From contig CM061142.1 of assembly GCA_030789695.1 (NCBI GenBank), forward strand, positions 279,303,043 through 279,367,042: a stretch of DNA of 64,000 nucleotides, in the 5' to 3' direction. The position numbers and the translations under genes were made by a program. This DNA comes from Scilla litardierei (Eukaryota > Streptophyta > Magnoliopsida > Asparagales > Asparagaceae). Below, in pieces: positions 1 through 9,109 of this stretch. The notes beneath the pieces are model-generated. The model was given only the letters and a program-made list of their open reading frames with translations. It was not told the DNA's origin and made no database searches. Numbering within the stretch: the first letter of the stretch is position 1; every line of letters begins with the position of its first letter.

Positions 1-334
1 ACATCCTGGGGACGAATGGATTGAAGACAGGTGATCTTGAGCCTACCACCATGTTAGAAGACAATGCCACTTGCATTGCCCAGCTACGAGGAGTTTACAT
101 CAAAGGCGACAAGACAAAGCACATTTCTCCAAAATTCTTCTGGACACATGACTTGCAAAAGAATGGCAAGATTGACATCAAACGAGTACAATCTAGTGAA
201 AACATGGTGGACATGTTCACTAATTCACCTCCTACGGCCAATTTTGGGAAGTTTGTATAAAAGATTGGTATGAGATGACTAAGACATTTGAAAGCCTAAG
301 GGATTGTATAGATCAGGGGGAGTTAAAGGAGAAT
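1..334 (+). pseudogene. Copia retrotransposon pol 3' end (RNase H C-terminus), truncated by window edge
   Basis: The reading frame at 21-260 holds the C-terminal end of a Ty1/Copia RNase H domain. Visible motifs are EDNATCIAQL, the segment GDKTKHISPKFFWTHDLQ and the final VDMFTNSPPTANFGKFV, which is the usual Copia ending (normally ADLFTKSLP). The frame stops at 258-260. It is followed by a purine-rich stretch (gatcagggggagttaaagg, about 311-329) that should be the polypurine tract, then an LTR. The rest of pol lies left of the window. The sequence is degraded, for example VDMF instead of the usual ADLF, so the copy is probably dead. Assignment to Copia is secure from these motifs; the lineage within Copia is not resolved. 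Confidence 0.85.
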
Positions 335-711
335 TGTATTCTTTTTCCTTAGCTATGGTTTTTTACCACAAGGTTTTCCATAGCCAAAAGTTTTAACGAG
401 GTAAATCCCATTAACACAGGATCCCGAAATATCCACTCCTTGTGATGTGATACTCATATGATGCTAAGAATCACGAAGTATTAATGAGCAGAGTTCACAC
501 TTATGGTAGGATAAGGGGGAGCATTATGAATACATTATCTTTTAGAGATAAGGAGTTTGTATTCTACTCAAACTTTGTATCCTACCATTGTATGAACTCT
601 TCATATCCTTTATAACTAAAGGCCTAGGGTCTTCACAAGAAAAGGCATTCACAACAATTAAACATGTATCTATTATTTGTGATTTACCATATTTTAAGGC
701 ATGTGTTTACA
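335..711 (+). mobile_element. Probable Copia 3' LTR
   Basis: The segment begins TGTATTCTTTTTCC just after the polypurine tract of the preceding Copia pol end and probably ends ...GTGTTTACA. It contains an inner purine run (ataagggggagcattatg, about 511-528) and leader-like sequence typical of Copia LTRs. The 5' LTR partner is outside the window, so the right border is an estimate and the TSD cannot be checked. Confidence 0.5.
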
Positions 712-779
712 AAGTCCTTGTTGGGTAAATAAATTTTGGTTAAAATGGTGGAAAGAAACTTGCGTGCAAGATAACTATC

Positions 780-1246
780 TTTTACAATTAATAACCTTTC
801 TTCGAAAGAATCACCTTAGGCATTCCTTCGGGAATTTTTTTTGAGAATGTATCGGGTATTCCTTCCACTACTTCAGGCATTGCATTTGCCTTCGAATTTT
901 CTTTTCTTTTTGTGACTTTCACCCAAATGTGATGGATTACAACAGGCATATCCTCAGTGCTATCACCAACAAAAGTAGGTGTATTCAACGCGGTAGGTGT
1001 ATTCAGCTCAGACGGTGTACCCGGCTCTGAAGATGGTGAATAAATTCCATGTTCATTTATCTTCTTTCTTATGGATGAGCTCTCTTGGCCTACCAACATC
1101 TACTTTGGATCATCATTCAATATGTACCATACATACTTTAAGTTGAATTTCTTAGTCACGTCACTTTCATAAATTTAATGTGCAGTGAATAGAACGTCAT
1201 TTTCAGACTCACCACTCTTCTTTCATGCCTTTGCTTGATTGTATGC
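780..1246 (-). pseudogene. Host-gene-like SANT/NAM-associated protein fragment, part 2 (split by element A)
   Basis: On the minus strand, with in-frame stops, the segment reads KKSGESENDVLFTAH, then IYESDVTKKFNLKYVWYIL, then NDDPK and MLVGQESSSIRKKINEHG. It continues with a Ser/Thr/Pro-rich linker and a basic tail ending at 788. The pattern SG-E-D-A-Y followed by F-H-W-IL-PKW is that of plant proteins with a SANT/Myb-like domain and a NAM-associated C-terminal region, often annotated glutathione S-transferase T3-like and related to PIF/Harbinger accessory proteins. Stops replace residues in KA*KK, AH*IY and PK*ML. The upstream part continues in the same frame at 8655-8725, on the far side of element A, so one fragment was split by that insertion. 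The family assignment is by recall of the motif pattern, not by a search. Confidence 0.6.
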
Positions 1247-3250
1247 TGACCGGCGCCCCGTTTACGGTATGGGCGCGGTGTCATTTTACCGCAAGTGCAC
1301 GGTTAGTGTAGGGTGCGGGTATATCGAACACAGGGAGGTGGATGGCTTGAGTGGCTACTAGCCTCGCCTAGGTCGTGTGCTAGCTACGCGGATGATATGG
1401 GTGGAAGTGTAGAAATAAAAGAAAGAAATGAAAAAGACACGAAATGAATCCCCGCTAACACGGGCTAGAGCACTCATGACACTTGGCATTTGACTTGACC
1501 GAGGGTGAGACATTGCCCCAAAAGGTGGTACCTAGAGTCCATGGCCCGATATTCCGGTCGGTGCCAAGCACGATAGGCCTACCCGGTTCCGGACGGTGGG
1601 CATTCCCATGTCCATTAACACCTTCCGAAACCGGGAGCATTAAGGTCACAATGATATCTCCCAACACTTCGTCCAAGCCGCTCCCGCGCGCGAGGACTCG
1701 ATGTCAACGCTCGGGGCGTGAGCTATGGCTAGGGAGTCAACCGCCAAATTTATTCCCCCTTGGCTCGACGGTCAGAGGAGGTCTTTCTCCCGCCAATGAC
1801 AATGAAACACCCCCGCGTAACCCTAATGGCCAAATAGGTCAAATGTGATTTCTAGCAATACATCGAAGCGGATCTTGACAGGACAAGCACCGGACCCCAA
1901 TCCCCAACACATCTAGTGTGTCATCGTACGAATTGGACCCAGATTGCTAGAAATCCCCATTGACACATTTCATCGAACACGTGCCATGCAATCAAGTCTA
2001 ATGAAACAACCCAAGCATCAATCCTACCCTAACCCGTATTAGGGTTCATCAAAACTACTCAATGGTGAATAACATATAAACAAACAGCACAAAAGACATA
2101 TAAACTTTCACCATCAAGCAAAATAAACACAATACAAACAATGGAGAAAAAGAGAAGAAAATACTTATCTTGAGTTTGAATCTTCAATCCAATACAAGAT
2201 TTATTACAATAGAAAAGCTAATCTAACCTAATCTAAACTTACAAGAGAAAGGGGCAAAACGCCCTAGAAAAACTGAGAAGAACTTCTCTCCATCGTGCCC
2301 CAAAACCCTATTTATAAACCCCTCAAAAACCCTCTTGGATCGGGTTCAAAACTGTCAAAAAAGGCCCACCCGATCGGGTGAAAACTCACCCGATCGGGTG
2401 GAATAAACAGAGAGCTCAGATACGCAGAAACAGATCTCACCCAGTCGGTTGACAAGTCAACCGATCGGTTGAAGTGAAATTCCAGACTGCAGCCAGTTTC
2501 AGCACATAGCTGCGCTTAGAAAATTCCAGAAAAATCTAGAAAAATCGGATTTGGGCATGCGACCTATCGTTGGAAAGCTAACGACGATGCCGACGCTAGA
2601 AAAATAAGAGATCACCCAAAATTCTTCTGGAATGGTAGCAGATCTTCAATGAATGAGTAGCGGTGCGCGAAAGCGGAAGAAAAGGCCACCCGATCGGTTG
2701 AAACATCAACCGATCGGGTGAGCCGCTTGTTGCTTTGGCCGTCGGGCTTCGGGAGCTTCAACCGGTCGCTGAGGAGAACGGGTGGCATGACCGGGTCGTC
2801 GTTTGGGAAAATTCAGCTTCAGATGAACCGATCGGGTGAGATATCACCCGATCGGTTGGAATTAAGCTCCAACTTCCCGAGAACTTTGTTGGGATGAACC
2901 GGTCGGCGAACCGGTCGGTTGACTTTGCACTTTGCTCCAACTTCAGTCCGGGTCGTGCACGCGTGCATCACCCAATCGGTTGGCTGTGTCCAACCGATCG
3001 GGTGGGGGCTGAAAAGTGGCAATCTTGGTCGTTTGACCCCCTGGATCACGCGTGACCCCTCCCGTTGCACCGGGGACTCATGATATCATCGTTTTATGTC
3101 CCAAATGCTGTAAGTTCCTGCAAAACACGGAAAACACGGAAAAGTGAAAGAAAACAAGAAAACACGCGAAAACGAATAAAAGACGGCGGTAAAATACGGA
3201 AAAACACGGAAGAAAACGTGCGCAAATATATGAAATATAAACGCACGTCA
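1247..3250 (-). repeat. Element A 3' LTR
   Basis: It is the left copy of the 2004-bp LTR. It contains a TATA-box match (TTTATAAATAGG on minus, 2309-2320), the palindrome array (about 2367-3004), and the U5 block with TTTTACCGCAAGTGCACGG near its left edge. Open frames inside it, such as 1455-1676, are also present in the other LTR and look like chance. Confidence 0.93.
2367..3004. promoter_or_regulatory. Palindrome array in 3' LTR of element A
   Basis: Copies and near-copies of CACCCGATCGGGTG and CAACCGATCGGTTG occur in pairs, for example starting at 2367 and 2387 (20 bp apart). It is the duplicate of the array in the 5' LTR at 7771-8408, with scattered base changes. Confidence 0.7.
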
Positions 3251-3304
3251 AAATCCTCCAAGCTAAACTCTTCCTCGTCCTCGAGGAAGACGAGTGAGAG
3301 TAGG
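3251..3304 (-). promoter_or_regulatory. Element A 3' polypurine tract with adjacent hairpin
   Basis: Directly inside the 3' LTR the minus strand reads AGCTTGGAGGATTT, the place of the plus-strand primer. Next to it, 3274-3294 can fold as CTCGTC / GACGAG around CTCGAG. The same arrangement is found beside the 3' LTRs of B (23461-23515) and C (9110-9160). Confidence 0.7.
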
Positions 3305-5039
3305 AGCTCGGAGGGAGAAAATAGAGAGAAAGAGAGAAAAAGAAAACTCTATATCCTAGATCGCCCGTCAGGGCCAACAAATCAAAAACGACACACCAAG
3401 CAAGCAAACGCCAAATCACATCACTAAACCAAGGAATACGAGTCCAGACAAGTGCCGTGGGCCCACACGGTGAAGCGCGAGTGAGTGCGGTCGTGTGCTA
3501 GCAGACGGTGTCACTATCTACGATGTGCAATAAAGCTCCATATACACATACCCAAAGAAAGACCCAAATATCGATTCAAATTGAATTAAGCGGTGAATAT
3601 ATGGTTCAAGCATGCATGAGAATAGAGAGAGAATCGAAACATATCATGCGTCAGGGACTCCACAACTAGGGTTAAGGAAATCACCACACTAAAGTCTAGA
3701 TAATAGCTAAAAAGTTCCTAAGCCAAGTGTTTTCGAAAACGATGGGGGTTGAGATGATGTGGACAAGAACACTCGGTGCAAATTCTCGCCTTCCCTTTAT
3801 TCTCGGCAAGTAGGAAAAATATTCACACTGGAGTTTTTTTTGGGTTTTGGGTATTTGTATTTTTTTTGGATTTTTGGCTATACAATTTTTTTTATTCATT
3901 TCTTTCTTTTTGGGTTTTTCTTTTCTTTTCTCCTTTTTTGGATTTTTGGATATTGGGGTATATACATGTGTACTCTCCCAAGTGGGAGAACGGTACACGA
4001 CGAGGGGGTTTACACCAAGTAAAACAAAAAAGAAATCGGAATCTAAACACTTGGGCAAAGGAAACTATTCTCGCTAATTAGAGCATGGGCTAAGTGGGTT
4101 ATCCTCGTCCTTAATTGTGGAATCCCGACACATGCGAATTGAAATATACGATATAAATATAGCATGCATATAGAAGCAGACAGTAGAAGCAGATACCGCA
4201 CATTCAAATCGAAGCATGATAATCTAGGGGTCAACCAAGGATAGGTATATAAATCAAAATCACAAAATAGAAGTACACCCTTAGCTAGTCACGACAAACA
4301 ACTCACACAAAAGCAAGGTGAACCCACGAAGCATGAAATGCAATGGACTCGGCTTCCTAGGGTTAGTGAATGTGATTATCGAAGCTATGCTAAGTGTGCG
4401 TGTGATTTTCGTGGCAATTCATCATAGGGTTCATCTCTAGGAGAAAGAGATAAAAAGAAGAAAAGAAAAAGAAAAAGAAAAACACGGAGAAAAACGACTC
4501 AAATAACGAAGAAAAACGACACAAATGACGCACGAAGTGCGACTCCCCCAAGCTGAAACTTGCATTGCCCTCAATGCAATAATAGTTTATATGGGAGGGC
4601 AAAGAAAATTGGGGGGGGTGCGCACCGACACAAAAAGTGAAAAACATGAAAAACATATGAACGAAACTAAAAAAAATAAAGAAAAAGAAACACTCAAATA
4701 AAAGATATAAAACATGACGTAAACAAACACACGACAACGACACGCGAAAACATGCACACAAAAGTCGATTTCCCCCAAGCTGAACATGACAATGCTAGCA
4801 AAATGATATGATCAATGTGATGCAGAAATATGCTAGGGGAAAATCGGAAAAGAAAGAAATCAAAATGCAGGAGAGACAGTCTGCTCGTTCTCCTCGGAAG
4901 AGGATGTGTGGTGAAATGATAGAAGGGCACGACATGACGGGTTATTATGATGCAAAAGCAAATCCTAGATACGCTCCCCTCGCTAATGAGAGGAGACGAG
5001 ATTATTCAAATCTAAACTAGAAAGCGGTAAATTTTTACA
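3305..5039 (-). other. Element A 3' non-coding interior
   Basis: There is no credible coding sequence here. The region includes a T-rich stretch at about 3832-3955 with repeats of tttttggatttttgg (A-rich CCAAAAATCC on the element's sense strand) and two internal polypurine tracts (4542-4560 and about 4768-4782). Short open frames across it are low-complexity or A-rich artefacts. Confidence 0.7.
4542..4580 (-). promoter_or_regulatory. Internal polypurine tract plus hairpin (element A)
   Basis: On the sense strand a stem-loop TGCATTG-AGGG-CAATGCA is followed by AGTTTCAGCTTGGGGGAGTC. Counterparts stand at 24971-25008 in B and 10639-10677 in C, with compensating stem changes. It may be a central polypurine tract or an RNA structure. 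Confidence 0.6.
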
Positions 5040-6401
5040 CTACTGGATTAGGATACACCTGAGCATAGGCGGATCCAAGATCTGGAGTGGGGCAGGTAGC
5101 TGCTCTAACTGCTCCTTCTGTGGCTCCGCTAGAAGCGTTGTGCCACGTGTGCCAATGGACCCAAGCAATGCACCTCCAAGCATCCCTCGTAGGTTTCCAC
5201 CTGCGACCTGCAAAGGACGAGGCGCATTAGTACATGGCAAAAAATCTTTCCCCAAAATAAAAGTATCCCAGAGATAATCGTCAAAATAAGATTGAAAAAT
5301 AGTGAAAGTGTGACGAATACTCCCTGAGAATGGGTCGATATCCTCTATACTAGCGACGACCAAATCCTCGCTCTCCATGAGAAGTGGCTCTCCAGGTGGT
5401 GACACACCGCAGCATACCTCAGGGGAAGTAGATCCTGTGTCCTGCGAGAGATATGGTATGTCAAATATATACGAGTCTAAAGAAATAGGAAGTGAAAAGC
5501 GAGACTCAAAAGTGGAGTGAGAGTGAGTATGAAAATCTCCCTGAATATGGGCAATATGCTCAAGTAGATGCTCAGCCGCAGAAGAAGTGGAGAGCGACGG
5601 TAAAGGTAGATGTGACTCGGGCTCTATAGAGTGGACCATCGTATCCAAGCCCTCATGCACATCCTCCTCGACGATATGCTCATGCTCCTCCATCTGCCTG
5701 ATGTCCTGAATGACATCCTCATGGTTGACCACCGACCAAGGAGGAAGCTGTGACAGAGATGGCTGTGGAGGTGGATGTGGAGCGGACCCCTCGTATGTGG
5801 TCGTGGTGTCCTCGTCCTCACGCACATCCTCCTCGCCTGTATGCATAATCTCTGTAAACTCCTCAGTGTTCTCATAGGACTCATGTGGGGTATCCAAATC
5901 AAGACAAGAAATCTCTCCCACAGATCCTAGATAAATCTCCACATCCTCACTATCATCATCAAAAAATGCTTCGTCATCCAAGTGGTAGTGATGGAAAAAT
6001 GGGGTATCGGCTTGAGATGTGTCTATGGTGGCCGATGGCATGGTGGTCTCAACCATGAAAGTGGGTATATCCTCTCCTTCATCCCCTCTCCTCGGTGTCG
6101 GCTCGGTGATTGGTACCATTAAGTTTTGTAATATTTGGCCTTGGTTAAACATGGGACTTTCAAGGAGAGACATGAGGCTTGATTCTTCTTGTGTTTGTGG
6201 AGGGGTATAAGGTTGAGGAAATGGATGGGAGGTGTTTGGGCTAAGGTTGTGGGAAAATGTTTGGCCTTGGAGTGGGGGGAGGCTCTCAAGCGTAAATGGG
6301 AAATCATAATACTCGTGCCCCACCATCCCACAAGTCTCACAAATCACAACTGGATAAGGATCGTATCCTCCCATCTGAGCATCGAAATTTGATCTCCACA
6401 T
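5040..6401 (-). CDS. Element A ORF, 453 codons, degenerate zinc knuckle and acidic middle
   Basis: This is an uninterrupted frame starting MWRSNFDAQMGG. Residues about 21-36 contain CETCGMVGHEYYDF, a CCHC-like zinc knuckle with the first two Cys and the His but no final Cys, which resembles Gag of Athila elements. Residues about 110-330 are very acidic and rich in Pro, Ser and His. The C-terminal block (about residues 370-450) carries DYLWDTFILGKDF and LAEPQKEQLEQLPAP, nearly the same as the end of the ORF in element B (25430-26176), so it is a family feature rather than chance. No protease, polymerase or integrase motif is present. A Gag-like or packaging role is possible but unproven. The leader and primer site lie just upstream (6402-6650). 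I chose the first ATG of the frame. Confidence 0.75.
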   Translation of the reverse strand: MWRSNFDAQMGGYDPYPVVICETCGMVGHEYYDFPFTLESLPPLQGQTFSHNLSPNTSHPFPQPYTPPQTQEESSLMSLLESPMFNQGQILQNLMVPITEPTPRRGDEGEDIPTFMVETTMPSATIDTSQADTPFFHHYHLDDEAFFDDDSEDVEIYLGSVGEISCLDLDTPHESYENTEEFTEIMHTGEEDVREDEDTTTTYEGSAPHPPPQPSLSQLPPWSVVNHEDVIQDIRQMEEHEHIVEEDVHEGLDTMVHSIEPESHLPLPSLSTSSAAEHLLEHIAHIQGDFHTHSHSTFESRFSLPISLDSYIFDIPYLSQDTGSTSPEVCCGVSPPGEPLLMESEDLVVASIEDIDPFSGSIRHTFTIFQSYFDDYLWDTFILGKDFLPCTNAPRPLQVAGGNLRGMLGGALLGSIGTRGTTLLAEPQKEQLEQLPAPLQILDPPMLRCILIQ

Positions 6402-6650
6402 GGTAATATCAAAGATACCTGGACAACAAAAATAAGAAAACTAGAGAGGAGCGTCAATAGTACAAGAGAATAACAAAAAGATAATATAATGGTGGGGGAA
6501 AAATTTCTTGGTTATTGAATATATTTTTTTAAAAAAAAATAAAAAATAAAAAAGAAAAAGAAATTTTTTTGTGTTTTTATGCGTAGTCTAACGAACCCAA
6601 GCTAAGCTAATATCAAACCGAACGCCTCCCCGGCAACGGCGCCAAAAACT
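6402..6650 (-). other. Element A leader between 5' LTR and ORF
   Basis: This short non-coding leader contains an A/T homopolymer stretch (about 6526-6570) and the primer-binding site. No ORF was recognised. Confidence 0.7.
6627..6644 (-). promoter_or_regulatory. Primer-binding site, tRNA-Asp type (element A)
   Basis: The minus strand reads TGGCGCCGTTGCCGGGGA, complementary to the 3' end of plant tRNA-Asp(GUC) as I recall it, and the primer usual for Athila elements. It lies 6 bp from the 5' LTR and fixes the element's orientation. Confidence 0.88.
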
Positions 6651-7711
6651 TGACCGGCGCCCCGTTTACGGTATGGGCGCGGTGTCGTTTTACCGCAAGT
6701 GCACGGTTAGTGTAGGGTGCGGGTATATCGAACACAGGGAGGTGGATGGCTTGAGTGGCTACTAGCCTCGCCTAGGTCGTGTGCTAGCTACGCGGATGAT
6801 ATGGGTGGAAGTGTAGAAATAAAAGAAAGAAATGAAAAAGACACGAAATGAATCCCCGCTAACACGGGCTAGAGCACTCATGACACTTGGCATTTGACTT
6901 GACCCAGGGTGAGACATTGCCCCAAAAGGTGGTACCTAGCGTCCATGGCCCGATATTCCGGTCGGTGCCAAGCACGATAGGCCTACCCGGTTCCGGACGG
7001 TGGGCATTCCCATGTCCATTAACACCTTCCGAAACCGGGAGCATTAAGGTCACAATGATATCTCCCAACACTTCGTCCAAGCCGCTCCCGCGCGCGAGGA
7101 CTCGATGTCAACGCTCGGGGCGTGAGCTATGGCTAGGGAGTCAACCGCCAAGTTTATTCCCCCTTGGCCCGACGGTCAGAGGAGGTCTTTCTCCCGCCAA
7201 TGACAATGAAACACCCCCGCGTAACCCTAATGGCCAAATAGGTCAAATGTGATTTCTAGCAATACATCGAAGCGGATCTTGACAGGACAAGCACCGGACC
7301 CCAATCCCCAACACATCTAGTGTGTCGTCGTACGAATTGGACCCAGATTGCTAGAAATCCCCATTGACACATTTCATCGAACACGTGTCATGCAATCAAG
7401 TCTAATGAAACAACCCAAGCATCAATCCTACCCTAACCCGTATTAGGGTTCATCAAAACTACTCAATGGTGAATAACATATAAACAAACAGCACAAAAGA
7501 CATATAAACTTTCACCATCAAGCAAAATAAACACAATACAAACAATGGAGAAAAAGAGAAGAAAATACTTATCTTGAGTTTGAATCTTCAATCCAATACA
7601 AGATTTATTACAATAGAAAAGCTAATCTAACCTAATCTAAACTTACAAGAGAAAGGGGCAAAAAGCCCTAGAAAAACTGAGAAGAACTTCTCTCCATCGT
7701 GCCCCAAAACC

Positions 7712-7723
7712 CTATTTATAAAC
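7712..7723 (-). promoter_or_regulatory. TATA box of element A 5' LTR
   Basis: TTTATAAATAGG on the minus strand is followed by GGGTTTTGGGGC. It lies directly downstream (in element sense) of the palindrome array, as expected for a U3 promoter. Confidence 0.7.
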
Positions 7724-7770
7724 CCCTCAAAAACCCTCTTGGGTCGGGTTCAAAACTGTCAAAAAAGGCC

Positions 7771-8408
7771 CACCCGATTGGGTGAAAACTCACCCGATCG
7801 GATGGAATAAACAGAGAGCTCAGATACGCAGAAACAGATCTCACCCGGTCGGTTGACAAGTCAACCGATCGGTTGAAGTGAAATTCCAAACTGCAGCCAG
7901 TTTCAGCACATAGCTGCGCTTAGAAAATTCCAGAAAAATCTAGAAAAATCGGATTTGGGCATGCGACCTATCGTTGGAAAGCTAACGACGATGCCGACGC
8001 TAGAAAAATAAGAGATCACCCAAAATTCTTCTGGAATGGTAGCAGATCTTCAATGAATGAGCAGCGGTGCGCGAAAGCGGAAGAAAAGGCCACCCGATCA
8101 GTTGAAACATCAACCGATCGGGTGAGCCGCTTGTTGCTTTGGCCGTCGGGCTTCGGGAGCTTCAACCGGTCGCTGAGGAGAACGGGTGGCATGACCGGGT
8201 CGTCGTTTGGGAAACTTCAGCTTCAGATGAACCGATCGGGTGAGATATCACCCGATCGGTTGGAATTAAGCTCCAACTTCCCGAGAACTTTGTTGGGATG
8301 AACCGGTCGGCGAACCGGTCGGATGACTTTGCACTTTGCTCCAACTTCAGTCCGGGTCGTGCACGCGTGCATCACCCGATCGGTTGGCTGTGTTCAACCG
8401 ATCGGGTG
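7771..8408. promoter_or_regulatory. Paired palindrome array upstream of TATA (element A 5' LTR)
   Basis: 14-mers of the CACCCGATCGGGTG / CAACCGATCGGTTG type start at 7771 and 7791, 7842 and 7862, 8091 and 8111, 8229 and 8249 (all 20 bp apart), and 8373 and 8395 (22 bp). Degenerate GAACCGGTCGG copies lie near 8162 and 8299-8325. Each pair also forms a larger inverted repeat. Confidence 0.75.
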
Positions 8409-8654
8409 GGGGCTGAAAAGTGGCAATCTTGGTCGTTTGACCCCCTGGATCACGCGTGACCCCTCCCGTTGCACCGGGGACTCATGATATCATCGTTTTA
8501 TGTCCCAAATGCTGTAAGTTCCTGCAAAACACGGAAAACACGGAAAAGTGAAAGAAAACAAGAAAACACGCGAAAACGAATAAAAGACGGCGGTAAAATA
8601 CGGAAAAACACGGAAGAAAACGTGCGCAAATATATGAAATATAAACGCACGTCA

Positions 8655-8725
8655 TATGCTCCTACAAACTTGGAACCATACCCATTCAAATAGTTCCAAT
8701 GATTTTTGCAAGACTTGTAATCTCG
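8655..8725 (-). pseudogene. Host-gene-like SANT/NAM-associated fragment, part 1
   Basis: On the minus strand this reads RDYKSCKNHWNYLNGYGSKF then VGAYNQAKA, the SANT-like K-S-C-K-N-W motif that should precede the piece at 780-1246 in the same frame. Removing element A and one copy of TATGC joins the two directly. Beyond about 8730 the similarity stops and palindrome-bearing LTR sequence of element C begins. Confidence 0.6.
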
Positions 8726-8739
8726 AATGGCTGCGCTTC

Positions 8740-9109
8740 TTTGACTGGATTGGAGCTATATCAGCTTAACTCGGTCGAGTGAGCTGTGTCACTCGGCCGA
8801 GTAGCCTGATTCTCCATCGTTTTCTTCTTCTTCTCGCTTCTTTCCTTTTTCTCTTGTCTTCCTTTCACTTCTTCTCATCTTCAAGCACCGTGAACTCTTC
8901 GATATCGTCGTCATTGATGCTCCGATAAGTATGTATATGCTTATAGCTCCAAATTGCTCACGATTGCTCCATATTTCCTAAAAATCCAACGAAATATAGA
9001 AATAGTGAAATTCATTGTGAAATCGTCGTTTACGAGTTAAATTCGTGATATGAGCAATCGCTATGGCATGGAAAAATGCATAAATAAAGTGTAAAATATG
9101 AGCATATCA
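8740..9109 (-). repeat. Element C 3' LTR, U3 remnant
   Basis: The segment ends at a TCA border just before a polypurine tract, exactly as in element B, and its last 130 bp resemble the LTR edge of B (gtgtaaaatatg..., atgagcaa...ggcatg). Palindromes start at 8768 and 8790 (22 bp apart). The rest of the LTR, including TATA box and U5, is missing to the left, where host-gene-like sequence follows. The left border is approximate. Confidence 0.55.

Larger units (their letters stand above)
1247..8654 (-). mobile_element. Element A: complete non-autonomous Athila-like LTR retrotransposon
   Basis: Two 2004-bp direct repeats (1247-3250 and 6651-8654), both bounded TG...CA, flank a 3.4-kb interior. 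The target-site duplication TATGC is present at 1242-1246 and 8655-8659. The primer-binding site lies at 6627-6644 on the minus strand, so the 5' LTR is on the right. By eye the LTRs differ at about 19 positions (about 1%), which indicates a recent insertion. The interior encodes one ORF without protease, reverse transcriptase or integrase, so the element depends on an autonomous helper, presumably Athila. It inserted into the host-gene-like fragment described at 780-1246. Confidence 0.93.
6651..8654 (-). repeat. Element A 5' LTR
   Basis: It is the right copy of the 2004-bp LTR. On the minus strand U3 comes first, with palindrome pairs at 7771-8408, then a TATA box at 7712-7723, then about 1.06 kb to the U5 edge at 6651. 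The U5 part contains the conserved block at about 6688-6745. Confidence 0.93.

Noticed and set aside
1455..1848. Open frames of 73 and 121 codons repeated at 6859-7252
   Set aside because: They lie within the two LTRs of element A, are repeated only because the LTR is, and have no known motif.
3065..3427. 120-codon Lys/Arg/Ser-rich frame across the LTR edge of A
   Set aside because: It crosses the LTR border and comes from A-rich sequence (gaaaacacgg repeats); no counterpart in the other LTR beyond the border.
3696..4081. Phe-rich and Lys-rich frames that look like membrane proteins
   Set aside because: They are a product of the T-rich stretch in the 3' non-coding interior of A.
6627..6644. 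tRNA gene suggested by a match to the tRNA-Asp 3' end
   Set aside because: Only the 18-nt end is present, next to an LTR; it is a primer-binding site.
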